Counted from the stretch's first letter, positions 45,951-55,713 are shown. The stretch is DNA of 64,000 nt from Clostridium sp. AM58-1XD (GCF_003464085.1 NZ_QSDR01000006.1:103903-167902); one strand, 5' to 3'. The notes: generated by a model not told the origin, from the letters alone. Program-made: numbers and translations.

Positions 45951-46655
45951 CTACTCTCTAATAGAAAGCAGAATGGCGTTCTTATTCTTTATACTTTTCA
46001 TCTCTTCTTTAGTAAATGCAAGCGGATAGTCAGAAAGTTCCTGAGCCGAAAGCGGCTCTTTGGAAAAAAGCATTTTCGTGGACATCGGCGCCAGGGGCTG
46101 ATCGGAAAGTCCCATGAAAATCCCCCATGTCGTCTGACTTGTCTGGAATGGATGGATCATCTGTATGGTCAGGCTCTCAATTGGAAGCGTAATATTCTCC
46201 ATTACAAAATAGGAAACCGTTTCATGAGAAATCATCCTTCCGGAATAGAGATAGCGTGATTGCTCCGGCCTGGAAAAATCTGCAAGATTCATGTAAAAAG
46301 AGCAGGCGAAACGATCCCCGTTCATATCCGGGTAAAAGGTCAGCAGCGATTTCACCTGCTTTTTTATACGGCCGTCAAAATAATATGTGTAGAGCCGGTT
46401 TGTATCAAAAAAAGGAATCAGCGGATGGGCCTTGGTATGTGTTTCAGGCGTTCCGAAAAAGAATGCAGGCGATATCTTCAGCACCTTTGCAATCGCCTCT
46501 ATAGTGTCTACATCAAGTGAAATCTGGCCGCTCTCGTATTTGTATACCGTCGGATTGCTACGGTCTATCTTCTTAGCCAGCTGTTCTACTGTCATGCCCC
46601 GCATTTTCCGATATGCGCGTAATCTTTCCCCTACTTCTTTTGTTAATTCACTCAT
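45951..46655 (-). CDS. XRE-family regulator divergent from the Cys/Ser catabolic operon
   Basis: 234 aa. HTH at about 8-65 (GMTVEQLAKKIDRSNPTVYKYESG). A C-terminal 160-residue domain (LYTYYFDGRIKKQVKSLL, YLYSGRMISHETVSYFVMEN) is of a type seen in XRE regulators of clostridia and may bind a ligand. It is transcribed away from cyuA across a 242-base AT-rich gap, so it is the natural candidate regulator of that operon. Confidence 0.82.
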   Translation of the reverse strand: MSELTKEVGERLRAYRKMRGMTVEQLAKKIDRSNPTVYKYESGQISLDVDTIEAIAKVLKISPAFFFGTPETHTKAHPLIPFFDTNRLYTYYFDGRIKKQVKSLLTFYPDMNGDRFACSFYMNLADFSRPEQSRYLYSGRMISHETVSYFVMENITLPIESLTIQMIHPFQTSQTTWGIFMGLSDQPLAPMSTKMLFSKEPLSAQELSDYPLAFTKEEMKSIKNKNAILLSIRE

Positions 46656-46808
46656 AATCTCCCTCTTTTATCTCACCAAAATATAAAAGCTACTATTTTT
46701 ACAACTATTTCGATCTGGTTTTTCGTTATCCTGATTATATCACATTTATTTTATATTTTAAAGATAATTTATACTTATAATTATATTTTTAATATTGATT
46801 TTACCGAT

Positions 46809-46859
46809 TTGACTTGATATTTTTTTACTGATATTATGATAATAACTATTCGAGAATAG
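46809..46859 (+). promoter_or_regulatory. Promoter and dyad of the Cys/Ser operon
   Basis: TTGACT (46809-46814) and TATTAT (46832-46837), spacer 17, precede cyuA. Just downstream CTATTC and GAATAG (46846-46859) form a dyad with a two-base centre, well placed as a repressor site. Confidence 0.65.
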
Positions 46860-46897
46860 GTAAAACGATAATCAATCTGGGAAGGAGTAATGGTGTC

Positions 46898-48238
46898 GTG
46901 ACAAATTCAAAATTGACAGCCTTATTAAAAAAAGAGATGATTCCGGCTCTGGGCTGTACCGGCCCTACTGCCTACGCTTTAGCCACCGCCTGCTGCAAAC
47001 CGTTTTTGACCGCCGTACCTGAAAAAGTGAACATTTATGTAAGCCCTGCTTTCCTGAAAATCGGATTCGGTGTTGCCACTCCCGGCACTACCGAGCCGGG
47101 AATCCCCATTGCTGCAGCACTGGGGCTGGTTGGGGGGGGATTATACCCTGGGACTGCAGGTGCTGAAGCCATGTACGGAAGAAGATGTTAGAAAAGCGGA
47201 AAAACTGGAAAAACCGGTTTAATTCAGGTCCTGTGTTCCTGGGATAAAACAGGCGTCTATGTTCGCGCTGAAGTCATTACTGAAAACGAAAAAGTGGCAG
47301 CAGTAGTGGAGCATACCCATGACGGAGTTTCTCTTATCGAAGTTAATGGTAAGAAAATACTGGAAAAAAATATTTCATTCGAAGAAAATCAGGATTTAGA
47401 GCTGGAAAGTCTGCGGCTTGAGGAAATTTTCTCATATGTGAACACCGCAGACACCAGAGAACTCCATTTTCTCCTCGACGGCTACAAAATGAGCCTGGAA
47501 CTTGCAGAAGACGGTATCGTCCAGGGATTTGGTCTAAAGAGCGGGAGAGCGTATCTCAGCGAGGTATATGGAGACCACGTCCCCGCCGATCTGTATGAAC
47601 ATCCAATGAACTATCTGCCCGATGATCTTCCAACCAGAGCGCGGATATTGGTGGCTGCCGCTTCTGACGCCCGAATGGGCGGAAGCCGGCTGCCGGCTAT
47701 GGCGGCAATGGGGGATGGAAACCAGGGCTTGACAGCTATGATTCCCGTAGGCACAGCGGCTGAATTTCTCGGAAAAAATGAAGATGAAACGATAAGAGCC
47801 CTGGCACTGAGCTGTCTCATGCTCTTCTATGTGAAAATCCATATAGGACGGGCGGCCGCCTTCTGCCTCTGTGCAATCGCGGCCTCTGCAGGAGCTGCCG
47901 CCGGGCTCGCATACCTGATGGGCGCAAGTGAAAAACAGCTGAAGGCCGCAGTTAAGAATTCCATCTCTCCTCTTTGCGGAATGCTTTGTGACGGCGCCAA
48001 AAACGCCTGTGCTCTCAAGATGGCGATTGCCTCTTCCACTGCGATCTCAGCTGTAACCCTTGCCTTTAAGGATGTGGAATGCGGCTTCTATGACGGGGTG
48101 GCCGATGATACCCTTGAACAGACAGTTAGCTGTATTACAGATATCGCGGCAGGCAGCATGGATATGTTGGACAAAGCTATGGTAGACGAAATACTGAAAA
48201 AGTCGGAACGAAGGCGCATGGAAATGCAAAAAAACTGA
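46898..48238 (+). CDS. cyuA: L-cysteine desulfidase (CyuA family), two compensating indels
   Basis: 446 aa when corrected. The family breaks L-cysteine to pyruvate, ammonia and sulfide (via aminoacrylate) with a 4Fe-4S cluster. Motifs: LGCTGPTAYALA at the start, NYLPDDLPTRARILVAAASDARMGG in part, SCLMLFYVKIHIG and SPLCGMLCDGAKNACALK, with the cluster Cys residues. Between a run of eight G (47132-47139, seven needed) and a run of five A (47209-47213, six needed) the frame is shifted. Outside, both halves share one frame. The GTG start at 46898 follows GGAAGGAG. Confidence 0.88.
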
Positions 48239-48255
48239 GGAAGGAAGGCGATCCC

Positions 48256-48639
48256 ATGAAAATTCAGCATGTCTTTTTCAATGCTGACCCTGCGGCGCCA
48301 TATTGTGATCTTACGATCTGCGAGGATAAATATCTGTTTCTTTCAGGCCTTGTATCACAGGATCTGGGCAGCGGGAATATGCTCTATGGCGACATTACTT
48401 TTGAAACGAAAAATATTCTGAATAACCTGGCTGCTATCCTTGAAAAATACGGTTCTGATTTGGACCATGTAATCCGCTGCCAGGTCCTTTTAAAGACATT
48501 TGCGGAAAAAACCATGATGAATGTGGAGTATGTAAAACATTTTAATCCGGAACGAATGCCCGCGCGCCTTTGCTTTGGTGACGTCGGCCTTGCGGATGAG
48601 TGTAAAATTGAAATTATGGCAACAGCGATAAGGAAATAA
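48256..48639 (+). CDS. ridA: RidA family protein
   Basis: 127 aa of the YjgF/RidA fold. RidA hydrolyses reactive enamines such as 2-aminoacrylate to pyruvate and ammonia. FLSGLVSQDLGSGNMLYGD and the catalytic-Arg region ERMPARLCFGDVGLADE are seen. In this operon it sits between cysteine desulfidase and serine dehydratase, both of which release 2-aminoacrylate, so the role fits well. ATG 48256 follows GGAAGG. Confidence 0.88.
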   Translation: MKIQHVFFNADPAAPYCDLTICEDKYLFLSGLVSQDLGSGNMLYGDITFETKNILNNLAAILEKYGSDLDHVIRCQVLLKTFAEKTMMNVEYVKHFNPERMPARLCFGDVGLADECKIEIMATAIRK

Positions 48640-48669
48640 TACGAACATTTATTTCAGAAAGGAGACAGT

Positions 48670-49737
48670 ATGAAACAGCATTCAAAAAAATTGGCAGCTC
48701 TCGTAACTATTTTTTCAATGACATTTTCTCTTACTGCGTGCGGTGGAAAACCTGCTTCTGATCAGAGCAGTACTGCTGACGCAGGCGCTGAAAAAAGTGA
48801 AGAAGCCATAAGTGTGGAATGGAGAATGGCAAACCAGCATCCAGACGACAGTATCGCAACAATCGCCGATCAGGAGATCATTGATGCGATCGAAAAGGCC
48901 ACGGATGGCCGTGTAAAAATTACGCTTTACACTAACAATTCACTGGGCGATTATCTGAGTGTATTCAATGAAGTAATGATCGGATCGATTGAGATGGCAC
49001 ATATTTCTACTGACGAGTCTTATGATGCGAGGCTGCTTGGCGGTTTCCTGCCATATCTCTCCACCGGATATGAGCAGCTTCCCAAAGTATATGGACCGGA
49101 CAGTTACCTTTTCAAGACTATGAAAAATGATATTTACAAGAATCTGGGCGTCGAATTCATGGGGTTTTTCTGCGAAGGTTTTGACGGCGTAGGGACCCAG
49201 AAAGCCATCAACAGCCCGGCTGATATCGGCGTTGATAAGGGGGTAGTGATCCGTGTGCCCGGCATGCAGACATTTATTGAAGCAAATCTCATGCTTGGTT
49301 TCCGCGAGTCTACCATCCCTTACAGCGACACTTATACTGCTCTTCAAACCGGTCTGGTCGAAGGAGCTTCCGGCGTGCCCGCCAATTTATTCTACCTGAA
49401 TTTCCGGGATGTAATCACTCATTTCTATGATTATCAGCAGGTTCAGGAGGCGACCCATATCCTTATCAATAAAGATGCCTTCTCAAAACTGTCCGAAGCC
49501 GACCAGAAGGCGATCAGTGAGATCATCCAGGATAAGTGTGCCTCCAGTTATGATCTGGCCAAAGCGGATGAAGACAAATACAAGGATCTTCTGAAAAAGG
49601 AAGGAATCGAAGTCGTTGAGTTTACCGCCGAAGAGCGCAAGGCATTTGCAGGTGCCTGCCATGAACAGGTATGGCCCAAACTCGCCGAGACATTTACCCA
49701 GGAATTCCTGGATGGCTGTCTGGCTGACATAAAGTAA
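48670..49737 (+). CDS. TRAP transporter substrate-binding lipoprotein (DctP family)
   Basis: 355 aa. Lipoprotein signal with lipobox LTAC at residues 21-24, then a Ser/Ala/Glu-rich linker and the DctP fold: WRMANQHPDDSIATIADQEI near 52, RVPGMQTFIEANLMLGF near 195 with the conserved Arg that in DctP proteins holds the ligand carboxylate, and GLVEGASGVPAN. The ligand is probably an amino or keto acid handled by this operon, perhaps cysteine, serine or a derivative. ATG follows AAAGGAGA. Confidence 0.88.
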   Translation: MKQHSKKLAALVTIFSMTFSLTACGGKPASDQSSTADAGAEKSEEAISVEWRMANQHPDDSIATIADQEIIDAIEKATDGRVKITLYTNNSLGDYLSVFNEVMIGSIEMAHISTDESYDARLLGGFLPYLSTGYEQLPKVYGPDSYLFKTMKNDIYKNLGVEFMGFFCEGFDGVGTQKAINSPADIGVDKGVVIRVPGMQTFIEANLMLGFRESTIPYSDTYTALQTGLVEGASGVPANLFYLNFRDVITHFYDYQQVQEATHILINKDAFSKLSEADQKAISEIIQDKCASSYDLAKADEDKYKDLLKKEGIEVVEFTAEERKAFAGACHEQVWPKLAETFTQEFLDGCLADIK

Positions 49738-49786
49738 CCGCGCAGTTTTAGTTTTGCGTCATGATCTCTGCCAGGTTCAAAATCAT

Positions 49787-49822
49787 GGAAACCAGACCGC
49801 CGGCAGCCGGCATCTGGTTTCC
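49787..49822 (+). promoter_or_regulatory. Stem-loop between dctP and dctQ
   Basis: Ten-base arms GGAAACCAGA and TCTGGTTTCC with an inner GCCGGC repeat and no T-run. Such stems between binding protein and permease genes usually protect upstream mRNA and give more binding protein than permease. Confidence 0.55.
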
Positions 49823-49848
49823 GTACAAAAGGCATAGGAGGCATTACA

Positions 49849-50370
49849 GTGAAAGTGATTTCTAAAATAGACACATTTTTACAGGAGATTTACGATTACC
49901 TGATGATGATTTCCGGTGTAGCAGTTGCCTTGATCATTATCATAGGAGGATTTCTCCGGTACATTTTTAAAGTTGAGTTTTACGGCTCTGAGGAATACAC
50001 ACTTTTAGTCGGTTTCTGGCTGTACTTTATCGGCAGCATATCAGCCGCTCGTGACAAAAGCCACCTCAATGCCGATATGATAACTGTTTTTACGACCAAT
50101 CAAAGGATGATCCGTCTTTTCGCAATCATCAGAGACGTCCTCAGTCTGGCTATCTGCTGTCTGGCTATTAAATGGTGCTGGGACTATTTTTCCTGGCAGT
50201 GGGGACTGCATCCGGTTACCAGCGTGCATCGGATTCCCAGGACATTACAGCAGTTTCCAATGTGTTTTTCTTTTCTGATGTGGGGTTTCTATCTGATCAG
50301 GGATTGTGTAAAAGCATTTGCCGAATTTAAGAATACAAAAGCCGAGGAAAGAGGGGGGAGCGTGGCATGA
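49849..50370 (+). CDS. TRAP transporter small permease (DctQ family)
   Basis: 173 aa with four membrane helices (about 15-35, 50-70, 90-110, 135-155) as in DctQ. GTG start at 49849 with ATAGGAGG at good spacing. Overlaps dctM by ATGA. Confidence 0.87.
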   Translation: MKVISKIDTFLQEIYDYLMMISGVAVALIIIIGGFLRYIFKVEFYGSEEYTLLVGFWLYFIGSISAARDKSHLNADMITVFTTNQRMIRLFAIIRDVLSLAICCLAIKWCWDYFSWQWGLHPVTSVHRIPRTLQQFPMCFSFLMWGFYLIRDCVKAFAEFKNTKAEERGGSVA

Positions 50371-51706
50371 CACCGGTAATCGCATTATTGATCTTAATCA
50401 TTACGATGGCAATCGGGGTACCGATTCCCTTTGCGTTTATATTGTCATCTGCATACATCTGCATGGTCGGCAATTATAATCCCCTTATGCTGTTCAGCTA
50501 CGGTTTCCAGAACCAGAACAGTATCATACTTCTGACAATCCCGCTTTTCATATTGGCCGGCGCGATCATTGATAAGGAGGAATCGGAGAAAAACTGATTT
50601 CCGGACTTCAGAAATATGGGAAAGGTTCCAAGGCCGGCCTTGGAACTACTACGATCATCGCATGCGCGATCTTTGGCGCAGTATCCGGAAGCGCCGCTGC
50701 AACGTGCAGTTGTATCGGCTCAATCATGACTCCCCGCCTGAAAGAGAGCGGTTACAAAGCCGGCCATATCGGAGCTCTCATCTCCAGTTCCGGTGTTTTG
50801 GGCATTATGATTCCTCCCAGCATCCTGATGATTCTTTATGCATGGGGCACCAATACGTCTGTTCTGGCTTGTTTTCTGGCAACGATCGTCCCCGGAATCC
50901 TGCTGGTCGTCTTATTCAGTATTATCAACGTGTGGATACTGAATCACGATACGAAGCCGGATACGCCGGAGGCAGAAAAGGCCCTTGACGACATGCTGCA
51001 GAATGCGGAAAAGAAGGCTGCTGCACAACAGCTCCGCTCGGAGGAAAAGGCGAAAGGCAAGAGCGCAATTCCGGCAATTCTCATGCCTATCCTGCTTTTA
51101 GGCAGCATCTACGGAGGAATCCTGACCACTACGGAGGGGGCCGCATTTACAGTGGTCTATTCTCTTGTTATCGGTATTTTATATTACCGCACCATTGACT
51201 TTAAAACATTTAAGATTTCCATGAGGCAAGCCGGAGAATCGGCTGGCACCATTATGGTCATGCTCTTTACCGTCAGTATTATCAGCCGCCTCTATGTGAC
51301 GGAGAATTTGCCAGACCTGATCCTGGGCTTTTTAACATCCATCTCAGACAACCGCATAATTATCCTGATCATGATCAATATTTTTATGATTATTATGGGC
51401 ATGCTTATGGATGACTGCAGCGGCACGGTGCTGTGCGGTCCCATCCTGCTTCCTGTCGTTCAGGCCCTTGGAATCACTCCCGTTCAGTTTGCCGCCGTTC
51501 TCAGCGTAAATCTTGGTATGGGCAATATTACTCCCCCTACCGCTCCCCTGCTTTATTTAGGAGGCCGCGTTGCCGGCGCAGAAGTCAAGGATATGCTGAA
51601 ACCATTGATGCAGTTCATACTGTTCGGCTGGATTCCAGTATTAATCATCACTACTTATTGGCAGGGATTTTCTTTATTTATCCCCAGACTGTTAGGTTAT
51701 TCATGA
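50367..51706 (+). CDS. TRAP transporter large permease (DctM family), one-base deletion
   Basis: 446 aa when corrected, with about eleven membrane helices. GTTTIIACAIFGAVSGSAAATCSCIGSIMTP in part and LLLGSIYGGILTTTEGAAF are typical DctM sites. The frame breaks at 50576-50577 (AAGGAGG where AAGGGAGG is needed), within DKGGIGEKLISGL. A hydrophilic insert near 195-230 (QNAEKKAAAQQLRSEEKAK) is longer than usual. Confidence 0.88.
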
Positions 51707-51716
51707 TGAAAAAAAG

Positions 51717-53368
51717 ATGAAAATAATTAGTATATTGAATGATGTGCTGGGCCCCGTTATGGCAGGGCCCAGCAGTTCTCATACGGCGGTCCCTGGTAAA
51801 ATAGGACTTGCCGTAAGAAAATTATGGGGCAGGGATATCACTCATGCCCTGGTTATCTATGATTCTTCTGGCTCTTATCCGAACACGCATATCGGACAGG
51901 GTTCTGACTTCGGTTTTACAGGCGGCCTTTTAGGCATGGCTGCGGATCATCCTGACTTTTGGAACGCAATCTGCCTGGCAAAAGAAAAAGGTGTTGATAT
52001 CGAATTCGAAATCCGCACTTTAACATCCGGCCACCCAAACGAAGCGAGAATTGACATTTATGATAGGAATCCTTCATCTACCGGCTCCGCTCCTGCCATG
52101 TCGGTACTCAGCTATTCTACCGGAGGCGGTACGTTTCTGCTGGTGGAAATGGATGGATTTCTCATCGAAAACGACGGGCATAGGGGGCGGTGTTATGTCT
52201 GCGTAAAGGAAAACGACCTTTCAACTTTAAAACAAAAACTAGATACGATAAAGGCCCGGTACAGCCTGCTCCGCCGTACAATGCCCACAACGGGAAATGA
52301 TATCCGCCTGCCTGAAAACGCCGTTCTTGCGGATATTGAGCTGCAGTCATTGACGAACGCTCAGACAGTCAGCGAACTTTCCGGAATGAACGGGGTAATC
52401 TATCTGCGTGCCTCCCTGCGATCGGAGCCGTAGAGCAAAAGCAAATGACCGATCCTCCATTTACAACCGCTGCAGAAGCTGCCACATTTGCAGGTGGAAA
52501 AGAAGCCTTAACAATGGCAGATCTGGCAATAGAATATGAAACCGGATTATGTATGGGAACACGGGCCGCTCTGCGGGAACGGATGAATTTGGTTCTTTCC
52601 GTAATGCGCCGATCCATGGTTCCGCCTCCAGAAAACTGGCCGGTTCGTACCTTTATCATTCCCCAACTGGCCCGATTCCTAAAGGTTCAGGAAGACCTTC
52701 AGGAATCGGAAAACACAACACCTACCTTTCATTCACTGAATCTTGGCCTGTTGAACGGCGCGATGTCTTCCGCTACCGCAGTTATGGAAAACAGCTGTGT
52801 CCACAGGACGATCGTGGCCGCTCCAACGGCAGGTTCCTGTGGAGTAATCCCGGCCGCAGTAATAAATCTTGGTGATAGACTGGGCTGTAATGACAAAATA
52901 ATACTTAACGGCCTCTGGGCCAGCGGTCTGGTTGGCGCATTTATCGCAAATCAAGCCACCTTTGGGGCCGAGGTCGCAGGCTGCCAGGCAGAAATCGGGT
53001 CCGCAGCCGCTATGGCGGCAGCCGGAGTTGTAGAACTTAGAGGCGGCTCTGTGCTCCAGGGATTCCATACCGCGGCAATCGCTATGCAGAGTTTCATGGG
53101 ACTGATCTGTGATCCTGTGGCGGGTCTGACAGAATTCCCGTGCATAGAAAGAAATGTAACCGGAGCCAGCGTGGCAGTCACCTCAGCCAATATGGCTTTA
53201 TGCGGAATGACTTCCCCCGTATCCCTGGATGAAACGATCCGGACGATGCTGGAAGTAGGAAAGCTGCTTCCCAAAGAACTGCGCTGCACCTGCGAGGGCG
53301 GTCTGTGCACGACGGAAACCGGCCGGATCTTAGCCCAAGTGTTGGCAAAAGAACTCAGTCGTTATTAG
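51717..53368 (+). CDS. sdaA: L-serine dehydratase, fused beta-alpha chain, one-base deletion
   Basis: 550 aa when corrected. The 4Fe-4S L-serine dehydratase gives pyruvate and ammonia from serine. N-terminal beta domain has MAGPSSSHTAVPGKIG and DSSGSYPNTHIGQGSD; the C-terminal alpha domain has APTAGSCGVIPAAV and CDPVAGLTEFPCIERN with cluster Cys residues. The break at 52418-52420 (CTGCGATC, CTGCCGATC needed) lies in the linker ASLPIGAVEQKQMTDPPF, so one chain rather than two subunits is intended. Ribosome site before ATG 51717 is weak; it may be coupled to dctM 10 bases upstream. Confidence 0.88.
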
Positions 53369-53411
53369 CCGTATGGAATGCCGCGTTATATTTATTAAGC
53401 TATATTTAATA

Positions 53412-53540
53412 AAAGGAGGATTTTGCTAAAGGGAATATCGCATTGCCACCGATACCAGATACAGTAACTTGACCACTGCTTGGAACGAAATCTGGTTTCT
53501 ATGGTAATGCCGGTCCGACTTTTGCAAAACCCTCTTTTTT
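53412..53540. repeat. Dispersed hairpin repeat, copy B (terminator of the Cys/Ser operon)
   Basis: Inner arms at 53440-53460 and 53490-53510 (21 bases, a few mismatches) flank the 29-base centre 53461-53489, which contains AACTTGACCACTGCTTGGAA. Outer arms AGGAGG..TTTTGC and GCAAAA..CCCTCT end in TTTTTT. Located between convergent genes, 40 bases after sdaA. Confidence 0.82.
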
Positions 53541-53563
53541 CATTATTTCAATTTCTAAAATCA

Positions 53564-54184
53564 TCAGCGTTTTTTATAAATATAAGTGAAGAGTCCGTCC
53601 GATTCCGTAACGGTTACCGTCTGAGAATCTACAATTGTAAGAATAACCGGCCGGCCTATGCTGTCGGTTCTCTGATAAGTATTATCGCCGGTTTTTGTAA
53701 ATATGTAGGATGGCATTCCGTCAACCTCATTATTCGGATAAGTCGCCTTCATATTGCCGTCCGCCTGTGGTTCCAGATTAAAATTGCCGACCATATAGTC
53801 GCTGTATTCAAACTGTTCTGTTTCTCCCGTCGTATTCACCCGTAAGCTGGACGGCCAGTAATATCCGGCAATGTCCCCTGTATTCTGTGCCTGGCCATCT
53901 GCTTCTGCTTTTTGCGTCTGCACAACGCCGTCTACGATCCAGGCCCCTGTTCCATCCACCATACATCCGTCGGGCGTAGCAGTATCGGAAAGCATGTAAC
54001 CATTCGCATCAAAATAATAACATTTACCGTCTATCCAATTCCAGCCATTATTATAAGAGATGCCGTCATCATTCTGATACCTCCAGCCGGCTGCCTCCTG
54101 CTGCCACTGGCCTGCAAAAGCAGGGATGCTCATGGATAAAGCAAATACCGCTGTCAATACGGTTGTTGTCATTCTTCTTTTCAT
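53564..54184 (-). CDS. Secreted cell-wall-binding repeat protein
   Basis: 206 aa from ATG 54184 (GAAGGAG upstream), signal peptide 1-25 cut after PAFA. Wall-binding repeats WRYQNDDGISYNNGWNWI and CYYFDANGYMLSDTA follow directly. The C-terminal 110 residues (YWPSSLRVNTTGETEQFEY, IFTKTGDNTYQRTD) look like a small beta-barrel of lipocalin type. No catalytic motif. The gene order repeat-then-domain is the reverse of the protein at 4171. Confidence 0.78.
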   Translation of the reverse strand: MKRRMTTTVLTAVFALSMSIPAFAGQWQQEAAGWRYQNDDGISYNNGWNWIDGKCYYFDANGYMLSDTATPDGCMVDGTGAWIVDGVVQTQKAEADGQAQNTGDIAGYYWPSSLRVNTTGETEQFEYSDYMVGNFNLEPQADGNMKATYPNNEVDGMPSYIFTKTGDNTYQRTDSIGRPVILTIVDSQTVTVTESDGLFTYIYKKR

Positions 54185-54342
54185 ATTATTTTCTCCTTCT
54201 ATTGTTTTATTTACTATAAATAATACCGTACGAATTATTAGCCTCATTACGCTGCACGGCAAAATATAAAAATTTCCTAACTTTATTTTACCGCTGATGA
54301 AATGAAGCGTCAAACATATATATGATTTAAAAGAACAAGGGT

Positions 54343-54470
54343 TTACACCTGTTTTATACTATGCCGTTTTATACTATGCTGCTTTATACTATGCTGCTTT
54401 ATAGTGTGCTGTTTTACCTTTCTTGCAATCAAAAAACCTTTTGATTCTAATTGCTCATTCATCTGTTTGG
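54343..54470 (-). pseudogene. Remnant of an excisionase gene with a 15-bp tandem repeat tail
   Basis: KQMNEQLESKGFLIARKV matches RQMNEELEAKGFLTIAGRV of the intact gene at 62515-62766. Upstream of this the homology stops abruptly near 54465, and downstream the frame runs into KQHTIKQHSIKQHSIKRHSI. So this is the cut-off end of a related element's gene. Confidence 0.6.
54355..54414. repeat. Four tandem 15-bp units
   Basis: TATACTATGCYGYTT in four consecutive copies (54355, 54370, 54385, 54400), the last one diverged. On the minus strand each unit encodes five residues of the type K-Q-H-S-I. Confidence 0.85.
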
Positions 54471-54472
54471 AA

Positions 54473-54607
54473 ATGTATGAGACTATAAAGAAATTCCACC
54501 CAATGATGAACGGAAATTCAGGCGAACGTACGATTACACTATACAGGAGCAAGGAAGACCTGTTGGACGGGGATATGCTGATAGCACGGACACTTAATAA
54601 TGAATAA
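54473..54607 (+). pseudogene. Unassigned 44-codon fragment
   Basis: ATG 54473 opens MYETIKKFHPMMNGNSGE and RTITLYRSKEDLLDGDMLIA, ending at 54607. Codon use looks real but no ribosome site is present and it begins right at the point where the excisionase remnant ends. I read it as the tail of a gene cut by rearrangement. The following 54608-54892 stretch has only a weak 37-codon frame (54768-54881) and is AT-rich. Confidence 0.35.
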
Positions 54608-54892
54608 TTTGCATTTTTTGTAATCACGGTATATAATAACCGAATAAAAAATCAACCGCAAATGCCGTTATATTTGCTGCCTGTGGGGGTTTTTAATGTC
54701 TATTGTCCAAGTGCTTGAAACTCGCCCTTTTGTCCAGATTAAAATAGACTTTTTATTTCATTTGCAGATGAACGAGACTTGCGAACAGATGAAACAGCAT
54801 TTCAATGATACCAACAAAGTTGTCAAAAAAGGTACAACTGGTATCCCTGTTAAAAAATATCCAGAAAATAAGCAAAAATGAGGTGTAAAAAC

Positions 54893-55657
54893 TTGAAAAC
54901 AATCTTTCAGAAAACAGAGCTTTCAGAACCGGCTTTATTCAGCCCGTCCGACACAACGAAAAAGATTGAAAATTTTCCGAAGATATGTGTTTCCACGTTT
55001 TCAGAAAATATCATTCAAAAGTTTTCTTCGTTAAGTAATACAGAGAAGATAGCGGAGTTGTATACTGCAAATGGTATCATGCCTATTTATAAAATTCACT
55101 ATAAAGACACCGATATTGCATTTTATCTGTCCAGAGTAGGTGCGCCTGCCTGCGTTGTAGGATTTGAGGAAGTTGTTGCTATGGGTGCAGAAAAATTTGT
55201 TCTGTTCGGCTCCTGTGGTGTATTAGATGATGATAAGGTAAAAGACAATATTATTATCCCTGTTTCTGCCGTCCGTGATGAGGGTACAAGCTATCATTAT
55301 CTGCCGCCTTCGCCGGAAATCGAAACAGACCCCCACTCTGTTCAAATACTAGAAAGCGTCTTGACAAACTGCGGTTATTCGTATGTAAAAGGAAAAACAT
55401 GGACTTCCGACGGTATATACAGAGAAACTATTCCCACCATTCAAGAACGCAGACAAGAGGGCTGTCTTGTAGTCGAAATGGAGTGTGCTTCCATGTTGGC
55501 AGTAGCAAAATACAGACAAATTCCCTTTATCCAATTTCTGTATGGGGCAGATCATCTTAATTCCGACACATGGGAAATCAGAGATCTAGCGTTATATGGA
55601 CTTACCAATGCTGAAAAATATATGGTACTTGCATTTGAATGTGGACTTGCCATGTAA
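54893..55657 (+). CDS. Nucleoside phosphorylase family protein (PNP/UDP type)
   Basis: 254 aa. TTG 54893 is taken as start because GAGGTG lies six bases upstream; ATG 54878 has none. ELYTANGIMPIYKIHYKDTDI, FYLSRVGAPACVVGFEEVVA, and FVLFGSCGVLDDD carry the phosphate/ribose pattern. WTSDGIYRETIPTIQERRQE, VVEMECASMLAVAKYR and YGADHLNSD give the base site (each block seen separately). Substrate, uridine or purine nucleoside, is unclear. It stands alone in AT-rich DNA between element remnants, which suggests transfer. Confidence 0.82.
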   Translation: MKTIFQKTELSEPALFSPSDTTKKIENFPKICVSTFSENIIQKFSSLSNTEKIAELYTANGIMPIYKIHYKDTDIAFYLSRVGAPACVVGFEEVVAMGAEKFVLFGSCGVLDDDKVKDNIIIPVSAVRDEGTSYHYLPPSPEIETDPHSVQILESVLTNCGYSYVKGKTWTSDGIYRETIPTIQERRQEGCLVVEMECASMLAVAKYRQIPFIQFLYGADHLNSDTWEIRDLALYGLTNAEKYMVLAFECGLAM

Positions 55658-55666
55658 AACAGGTAA

Positions 55667-55688
55667 GGCAGGTATCATGATACCCGCC
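55667..55688. repeat. Hairpin after the nucleoside phosphorylase gene
   Basis: GGCAGGTATC and GATACCCGCC with a two-base loop and one mismatch. No T-run. The GGTATCAT core also recurs in the direct repeats at 55907. Confidence 0.5.
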
Positions 55689-55713
55689 CCAAATCCAGTA
55701 TTCATCAAATAAA

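Noticed and set aside
51717..53368. Separate serine dehydratase alpha and beta subunit genes
   Set aside because: The second frame has no ribosome site, and one added C restores a continuous linker, giving the single-chain form.
54355..54414. CRISPR-like array
   Set aside because: Units are directly adjacent with no spacers and only 15 bases long, and no cas genes are present.
54768..54881. 37-codon frame upstream of the nucleoside phosphorylase
   Set aside because: No ribosome site, no recognisable family, and it overlaps the likely promoter region of the next gene.
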